Positions 59,600 to 64,000 of a DNA stretch of 64,000 nt are shown here, piece by piece. Source of the DNA: JAWKXU01 sp964468045 (lineage in GTDB: Bacteria > Pseudomonadota > Alphaproteobacteria > Sphingomonadales > Sphingomonadaceae); contig CAYXTO010000013.1 in assembly GCA_964468045.1 (NCBI GenBank), positions 1 to 64,000 of the forward strand. The letters are read 5' to 3'. The notes below the pieces were generated by a model that saw only the letters and a program-made list of their open reading frames with translations, was not told the origin of the DNA and ran no database searches. The position numbers were made by a program, and so were the translations under genes. How positions within the stretch are numbered: position 1 is the stretch's first letter; every line of letters begins with the position of its first letter.

Positions 59600-60109
59600 T
59601 CAGGCCTTTTCGACGTAGAACAGCGGCTGTCCGTGCTCGACCATGTCGGCATCGTTGACGCAAACCTGCACGACCTTGCCGGAAACGCCAGCCTTCACCG
59701 CGGTGAAGAGCTTCATCACTTCGAGCAGGCAGATTTCGGTGTCTTCCGTGACCTGCTGGCCGATTTCCACGAAGGGCGCCGCGCCTGGCTTCGGTGCGCG
59801 GTAGAAGGTGCCGAGGTTCGGCGCTGTCACCGCCACCCAATTGGCCGGAATGCTGTCCGCAGCCGGCGCGCTTGCAGCGGGAGCCGAAGCGGCGGGCGCT
59901 GCAGCCGGGGCCGCAGGAGCGGCGGCGGCAGGTGCGGCGACAGCCGCCGGAGCGCTGGCAAGACCGCCGCCAATACCCGAAGTAAGCTGCGCATCGGCGC
60001 GCCGCGACAGGAACAGGTGCAGCCCGTCCAGTTCGATGTGCAATTCGTCCCAATCGGATTGTTCGAACAAATCGACAATCGCCACTACGTCTTTTGAGTT
60101 GTCAGACAC
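59600..60109 (-). CDS. Biotin carboxyl carrier protein
   Basis: This 169-residue protein has an AccB-like N-terminus (DLFEQSDWDELHIELDGLHL, 13-32) and an Ala/Pro linker (about 52-86). Its biotinyl domain carries the Lys133 attachment site in EVMKLF (relatives EAMKM or EVMKLF). The linker Ala-Pro repeats are long for the length. It carries CO2 between the biotin carboxylase and the adjacent carboxyltransferase. Confidence 0.92.
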   Translation of the reverse strand: MSDNSKDVVAIVDLFEQSDWDELHIELDGLHLFLSRRADAQLTSGIGGGLASAPAAVAAPAAAAPAAPAAAPAASAPAASAPAADSIPANWVAVTAPNLGTFYRAPKPGAAPFVEIGQQVTEDTEICLLEVMKLFTAVKAGVSGKVVQVCVNDADMVEHGQPLFYVEKA

Positions 60110-60167
60110 CTGTCACTCGCTCCCGAAAAATGAATCCCCACGCCGGCCGAATCTATCGGCCAGCAGA

Positions 60168-61628
60168 TTACTTTGCCGATTCCAGCAACTTGTCACGCAC
60201 CGAACGGCGCAGAATCTTGTTGGCCCCGCTCTTGGGAAGTTCATCCCACACATGGATCTCCTTCGGGCGCTTCACGCTCGAAAGCTTCCCGCGCGCGAAT
60301 TCCATGATCGCCTCCGGATCGAGATCGCCGGTTCCGGCGACCACGGCCACCACGCGATCGCCCCATTTCTCGTCCGGCAGGCCAACCACCGCCACTTCGG
60401 AGACGCCGGGATAATCCATCAGGCCATCTTCGACTTCGCGCGGATAGATATTGTAGCCGCCCGAGATCAGCATGTCGTTCTTGCGATCGACGATATAGAA
60501 GAAGCCATCCTCGTCCATGATGCCGATGTCGCCGGTGTGGAGCCAGCCATTGCGAAAGGCTTCGGCGGTCTTTTCCGGCATCTGCCAGTATCCCGCCATG
60601 GTCTGCGGGCCACGGCAGACGATCTCGCCACGCTCACCCGGCGGCAGCGGATTGTCCTCGTCGTCGAAGATCGCGACCTCGACCACCGAGAACGGACGTC
60701 CGCACGAACCCACGCGGTCATGATGTTCCGGGCGCAGATAGGTGATCGCCATCGGGCTTTCGGCCTGGCCGTAGCATTGTGCGAACACGCGGCCGAAACG
60801 CTCCTCGCCCCGCTTCATCACGTTTGGAGAGATGGAGGAGCCGCCATAGGAGATGATCTTGAAGCTGGTCTTCACCTGGTTGCCGACCGGATCGTCCAGC
60901 AGCATGGCCAGCATCGTCGGCACCAGGAAGGAATAGGACGCCTGGGTCTGCTCCGCCAGCTTGAGATATTCGGTCGTGTCGAACTTGGTCATCATGACCG
61001 AATGCACGCCGCGAATGATCGACGGCAGGAAGTAGGCACCCCCGGCATGGGCGATCGGCGCCCCGTGCAGGAAGATCTCCCCTTCGGCCAGTTCGGGGAT
61101 GAGATCGGCCAGGAAGACATTGATCTCGACGAGATCGCTGCGGGTCGTCAGCACAACGACCTTCGACTTGCCGGTGGTGCCGCCGGTGAATGCGAAGCGC
61201 AGCGGTGCATCCAGATCGCGGTCCACCGCACAGGGGTTCTGTTCACCCTTTTCGATCATTTCCAGCAGTTCTGGGAGCTGGATCTGGATTTCCGTATTGA
61301 GCTCGTCGATCCCGTCGTGGATCACGCAACGCGATTGCGACGCTTCAAGCTTGTGCAGATGGGTGTCGAGCGTTTCCTTCACATTGAGCTGCACCCGGAC
61401 CAGCCCGGCCTTGAGGATCGCATAATAGGCGATCATGCATTCCGTGGAATTGGGCAGCAGCACCGCAACGCGATCGCCCGGATTGAGGCCCTTGGCGATC
61501 AGCGCGTTGCCGAGACGATCGGTCGCCGCATCGAAATCCCGGAAGCTGAGAGTGCGGTCGCCTTCGGTAATGCAAGGCGCATCCTTGTATTGGAGCGCCG
61601 CCCGGCGGATGATCGAACCGATCTGCAT
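60168..61628 (-). CDS. Acyl-CoA synthetase (AMP-binding)
   Basis: This 486-residue ANL ligase has the P-loop FTGGTTGKSKV (the usual first Ser is Gly), YGQAESPMAI, LHTGDIGIMDEDGFFYIVDR with KNDMLISGGYNIYPREVE, and the C-terminal SGANKILRRS Lys. The degenerate P-loop does not preclude activity. It is co-directional with the carboxylase and dehydrogenase genes, so it activates an acid in the same branch. Confidence 0.88.
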   Translation of the reverse strand: MQIGSIIRRAALQYKDAPCITEGDRTLSFRDFDAATDRLGNALIAKGLNPGDRVAVLLPNSTECMIAYYAILKAGLVRVQLNVKETLDTHLHKLEASQSRCVIHDGIDELNTEIQIQLPELLEMIEKGEQNPCAVDRDLDAPLRFAFTGGTTGKSKVVVLTTRSDLVEINVFLADLIPELAEGEIFLHGAPIAHAGGAYFLPSIIRGVHSVMMTKFDTTEYLKLAEQTQASYSFLVPTMLAMLLDDPVGNQVKTSFKIISYGGSSISPNVMKRGEERFGRVFAQCYGQAESPMAITYLRPEHHDRVGSCGRPFSVVEVAIFDDEDNPLPPGERGEIVCRGPQTMAGYWQMPEKTAEAFRNGWLHTGDIGIMDEDGFFYIVDRKNDMLISGGYNIYPREVEDGLMDYPGVSEVAVVGLPDEKWGDRVVAVVAGTGDLDPEAIMEFARGKLSSVKRPKEIHVWDELPKSGANKILRRSVRDKLLESAK

Positions 61629-61645
61629 CGAAAACCCTCTCTGTC

Positions 61646-62695
61646 CTACTTCGCCATGGCGTGATCATGCATCAGCACGACACGACCGGTGATTTCTTTC
61701 GCTTCCATCGCCCGGTGGGCCTCGGCGGCTTCGCTGACCGGCATGACGCGCCCGATCTCCGGCGTGATCTTCCCATCTGCCACGATCTGGATGATCTTGC
61801 GCAGATCGTTGAGCGTCGCGTGGGCGCTGCCGATGAATTCCAGTTCCTTGAGGATCGAAAGCGCGGGATTGAACGGCCAGTTGCCCGGCTCCATCGTGCC
61901 TACGATGACCATGCGACCACCGGCCCGGATCGAGCGCACGCTCGACGGAAAGGTCGCGGCGCCGGCGATCTCGAGCACGCCATCAACGCCGATGCCATCG
62001 GTCCAGTCGCGCAGTTCCTTGTGGAAGCCGCCCTCGCCCGCGACCACCACATGATCCGCGCCCGCATCCTTCAATTGCCGGGCCTTCGCCGGCGAAGTGG
62101 TCGCGGCGACCACGCGCAACCCGCCCAGCGCAGCCAGGCGAACCGCGTGGATGCCCACGCCCCCGGAAGCGCCGGTGATCAGCACCGTGCTGCCGATCGG
62201 CAGGGCCGCCCGGCGCAGCGCATGATAGCCCGTGCCGATCGCACAGCTCAGGACGGGCGCCACGTCCAGCGGGATTTCCTCGGGCAGATGCAGCGTATTG
62301 CGCTCCGAAGCGATGACATATTCGCCATAGCCGCCCGAGATCTGCTCGCCATAGAATCCGGCGCCGGAAACGCAGATGTTCTCCTGCCCGTTGCGGCAGG
62401 GAATGCAGGTGCCGCAACCGATCCGCTGGATCATCGCGACCCGGTCGCCGACCTTGAACCTGGTGATCAGCGATCCGACCTCGACCACTTCCCCGGCCAC
62501 CTCATGCCCCATCACGCAGGGCAGCTGGGTGGTCGAGAAATGACCGGCGCGATTGAGCAGGTCGTGCCCGCACACGCCGCAGCCGGCGACGCGCACCAGC
62601 ATCTGGTCCGCGGTGATTTCCGGAACCGGCACTTCCACCTGGTGCAGGACGGAAGGAGCGCCGAATTCGGAAAGCTGGATCGCCTTCATCTTCAT
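61646..62695 (-). CDS. Zinc-dependent alcohol dehydrogenase-like protein
   Basis: This 349-residue MDR has catalytic-site ligands in GCGVCGHDLL and VMGHEVAGEVVEVG, structural-zinc cysteines in CGTCIPCRNGQENICV, and the coenzyme loop GASGGVGIHAVRLA. It resembles dehydrogenases of cyclic 3-hydroxyacyl-CoA or allylic alcohols, such as the 6-hydroxycyclohexenecarboxyl-CoA type, but this is only suggestive. It starts 6 bp after the acyl-CoA dehydrogenase stop; ATG 62695 is used, with ATG 62689 possible. Confidence 0.82.
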   Translation of the reverse strand: MKMKAIQLSEFGAPSVLHQVEVPVPEITADQMLVRVAGCGVCGHDLLNRAGHFSTTQLPCVMGHEVAGEVVEVGSLITRFKVGDRVAMIQRIGCGTCIPCRNGQENICVSGAGFYGEQISGGYGEYVIASERNTLHLPEEIPLDVAPVLSCAIGTGYHALRRAALPIGSTVLITGASGGVGIHAVRLAALGGLRVVAATTSPAKARQLKDAGADHVVVAGEGGFHKELRDWTDGIGVDGVLEIAGAATFPSSVRSIRAGGRMVIVGTMEPGNWPFNPALSILKELEFIGSAHATLNDLRKIIQIVADGKITPEIGRVMPVSEAAEAHRAMEAKEITGRVVLMHDHAMAK

Positions 62696-62701
62696 CCGGC
62701 G

Positions 62702-63823
62702 TTACCCCGCCGCCAGCAAAGCGACGGTGCCCGCCAGCACGCGTTCCTGATGATACTCGGTCGAACCGTAGAGCGTGCCCAGCAGGCGGCCCCGGCGATA
62801 ATGAAAATGCAGCGCCATTTCCCAGGTATAACCCATCCCGCCATGCAGCTGGATCGCCTCGCGCATCACATGCACTGCCATCCGGTTGGCCTTGGACTTG
62901 GCCATCGACACAGCACGCTCCCGCTCATCCACATCGGCCGAAGCCATCGCCCAGGATGCATAGTAGGCGCCGGAACGGGCCGTGTTCAGATCGACCGCCA
63001 TGTCGGCGCAGCGATGCTTGATCGCCTGGAACGCACCGATCGGCTGGCCGAACTGCACGCGTTCCTTCACATAGCCGAGGGTGACGTCGAGCAGCCTACC
63101 GCCGATGCCGACCATGCCGAGCGAAGCGATCGTCGCCAGCAGATCGATCACATAAGCGGCATTCGCCGCACTGGCGGCGCCCAGAATGTCTTCCCTGGCG
63201 ATCGCGACATTGTCGAAGCCGATGCTGTAGTAATCGCCGCTGATATCCAGCGCTTCCTCGCGGGAGATGGACACCCCATCGCGGTTGCGGTCGATCGCCA
63301 GCAGAATCGGTTCGCCAGCGACGTCCTTGGCGATCACCAGCAGCAGATCGGCGCGATCGGCGCCCGCCACCAGCAGCTTCCTGCCATTGAGGCGGTTGTC
63401 GGCAGTAAGCGCCGAGGCGAAACCCTCAGCCGCATAGCCGCCATCCTTCTCATAGACCGCGAACGCCACGCGAAGGCCGCCCGTGGAAAGGTCTTCCAGC
63501 CACTTCGCCTTCTGCGCATCATCGCCGAACCGGGCGATGACCAGGCTGGCCGCGATGGTGTCGGTCACCGTCAGGGGAACCAGCGCGGCGCCGAATTCCT
63601 CGGCGATCAGGGCCAGATCGACCGTGGTCAGGCCAAGGCCGCCCTGCTCTTCGGGAACCAGCAGGCCGAACAGGCCCAGCTCGGCCAGCTTCGGCCACAG
63701 CTCCGCCTCAAGCGCCACCGGATCGCCACCGTCGCGCAGGAGGTCGATCGGATATTCGGCGGAGAGGCTCTCACGAACCGTCTCCTGGAACATGTATTGT
63801 TCTTCGTTGAAGTCGAAATTCAT
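62702..63823 (-). CDS. Acyl-CoA dehydrogenase (possible heteromeric subunit)
   Basis: This 373-residue protein has an acyl-CoA dehydrogenase fold: FDFNEEQYMFQETVRESLSA, LLVPEEQGGLGLTTVDLALI, FGQPIGAFQAIKHRCADMAV and HGGMGYTWEMALHFHYRR. It is 7 bp downstream of a second dehydrogenase. Such tandem pairs commonly form alpha2-beta2 enzymes, as in steroid side-chain degradation (ChsE1/ChsE2). Which subunit carries the base cannot be decided here. Confidence 0.88.
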   Translation of the reverse strand: MNFDFNEEQYMFQETVRESLSAEYPIDLLRDGGDPVALEAELWPKLAELGLFGLLVPEEQGGLGLTTVDLALIAEEFGAALVPLTVTDTIAASLVIARFGDDAQKAKWLEDLSTGGLRVAFAVYEKDGGYAAEGFASALTADNRLNGRKLLVAGADRADLLLVIAKDVAGEPILLAIDRNRDGVSISREEALDISGDYYSIGFDNVAIAREDILGAASAANAAYVIDLLATIASLGMVGIGGRLLDVTLGYVKERVQFGQPIGAFQAIKHRCADMAVDLNTARSGAYYASWAMASADVDERERAVSMAKSKANRMAVHVMREAIQLHGGMGYTWEMALHFHYRRGRLLGTLYGSTEYHQERVLAGTVALLAAG

Positions 63824-63830
63824 GGCGGGC

Positions 63831-64000
63831 CTACTTCGGCAGGCCGAGCACGCGCTCGGCGATGATATTGCGCTGGATCTCGGATGTGCCGGAATAGATC
63901 GTGAAGGCACGGCTCTGCAGGCAGCTCATCGGGAAACGCCCCCGCGCCAGTGCATCCTCATCACCCTGCATCAGCAGCGCTTCCGGACCGAGAATCTCGA
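63831..64000 (-). CDS. Acyl-CoA dehydrogenase, C-terminal end (cut by the window)
   Basis: The last 55 codons of a leftward gene are visible. They end with FTIYSGTSEIQRNIIAERVL and then GLPK, the typical C-terminus of acyl-CoA dehydrogenases (the SGTSEIQRNIIA block binds FAD). The start lies to the right of the window. It directly precedes the 62702 dehydrogenase and is its probable partner. Confidence 0.9.
   Translation of the reverse strand, partial: EILGPEALLMQGDEDALARGRFPMSCLQSRAFTIYSGTSEIQRNIIAERVLGLPK

Noticed and set aside
61661..63865. A 734-codon open frame on the plus strand
   Set aside because: It runs antisense to an alcohol dehydrogenase and an acyl-CoA dehydrogenase with clear family motifs. 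High GC produces such long shadow frames, and its translation shows no family pattern.

Overview
The window looks like the chromosome of a sphingomonad (Alphaproteobacteria, Sphingomonadales). The evidence is the high GC content and a set of families common there: an UrcA protein, a TorF/Gcw_chp porin, a UPF0262 protein, and an rpoZ/ftsH/dnaB core region. The window lies beside and partly inside a mobile element. All identifications come from reading the sequence; no database search was run.

Region 1 (1-6888) is the end of a Tn7-like transposon. Its core module reads leftward as tnsA, tniA/tnsB, tniB/tnsC and tniQ/tnsD. The element end at about 6748-6888 carries five copies of a 19-bp iteron and finishes with TGTGAACGCGCAAAAG read inward. 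It sits directly against the C-terminal codons of comM (6889-7221), so the element split comM, the same gene that Tn6022/AbaR islands use in Acinetobacter. Its other end lies left of the window. Cargo at 1-2215 is an IetA-like AAA ATPase with a truncated IetS-like partner, abutting the remnant of a small kinase gene.

Region 2 (7231-22158) is ordinary chromosome. It holds an UrcA protein, a HAD hydrolase, ribosomal protein L36, galE, a lipoprotein, an M14-type carboxypeptidase, a quinone-oxidoreductase-like protein, cytidine deaminase, a GH25 protein, UPF0262, dnaB, a phospholipase D-type cardiolipin synthase, a TorF porin, rpoZ, a ParA-type ATPase and ftsH.

Region 3 (22476 to the right edge) is about 41 kb of almost uninterrupted acyl-CoA catabolism. 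It has three acyl-CoA ligases, four acyl-CoA dehydrogenases (one partial), four SDRs, three medium-chain dehydrogenases, three crotonases, a split MFE-2 pair, an SCP2-type thiolase with an HMG-CoA-synthase/DUF35 partner, and a CitE-like lyase with a MaoC hydratase. It also has a MarR-BadH-thioesterase-BadI block (alicyclic beta-keto ring hydrolysis), a CoA-transferase, a BKACE enzyme, a luciferase-like monooxygenase, and a three-part biotin-dependent carboxylase whose carboxyltransferase has altered metal-site residues. Unusual members are a membrane diiron desaturase/hydroxylase fused to its own flavin/2Fe-2S reductase, two paralogous DHSWG-motif proteins, and a NorE/NorF-like pair without a catalytic oxidase subunit. 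The set suggests aerobic breakdown of a cyclic (alicyclic, terpenoid- or steroid-like) carboxylic acid through CoA thioesters, with ring opening by the BadI-type hydrolase. The substrate itself cannot be read from the sequence.

Control is suggested by one MarR gene, one TetR gene, palindromes at several divergent promoters, a 17-bp promoter element shared by the two main plus-strand operons, and an FNR/FixK-type box in front of the desaturase-reductase fusion.
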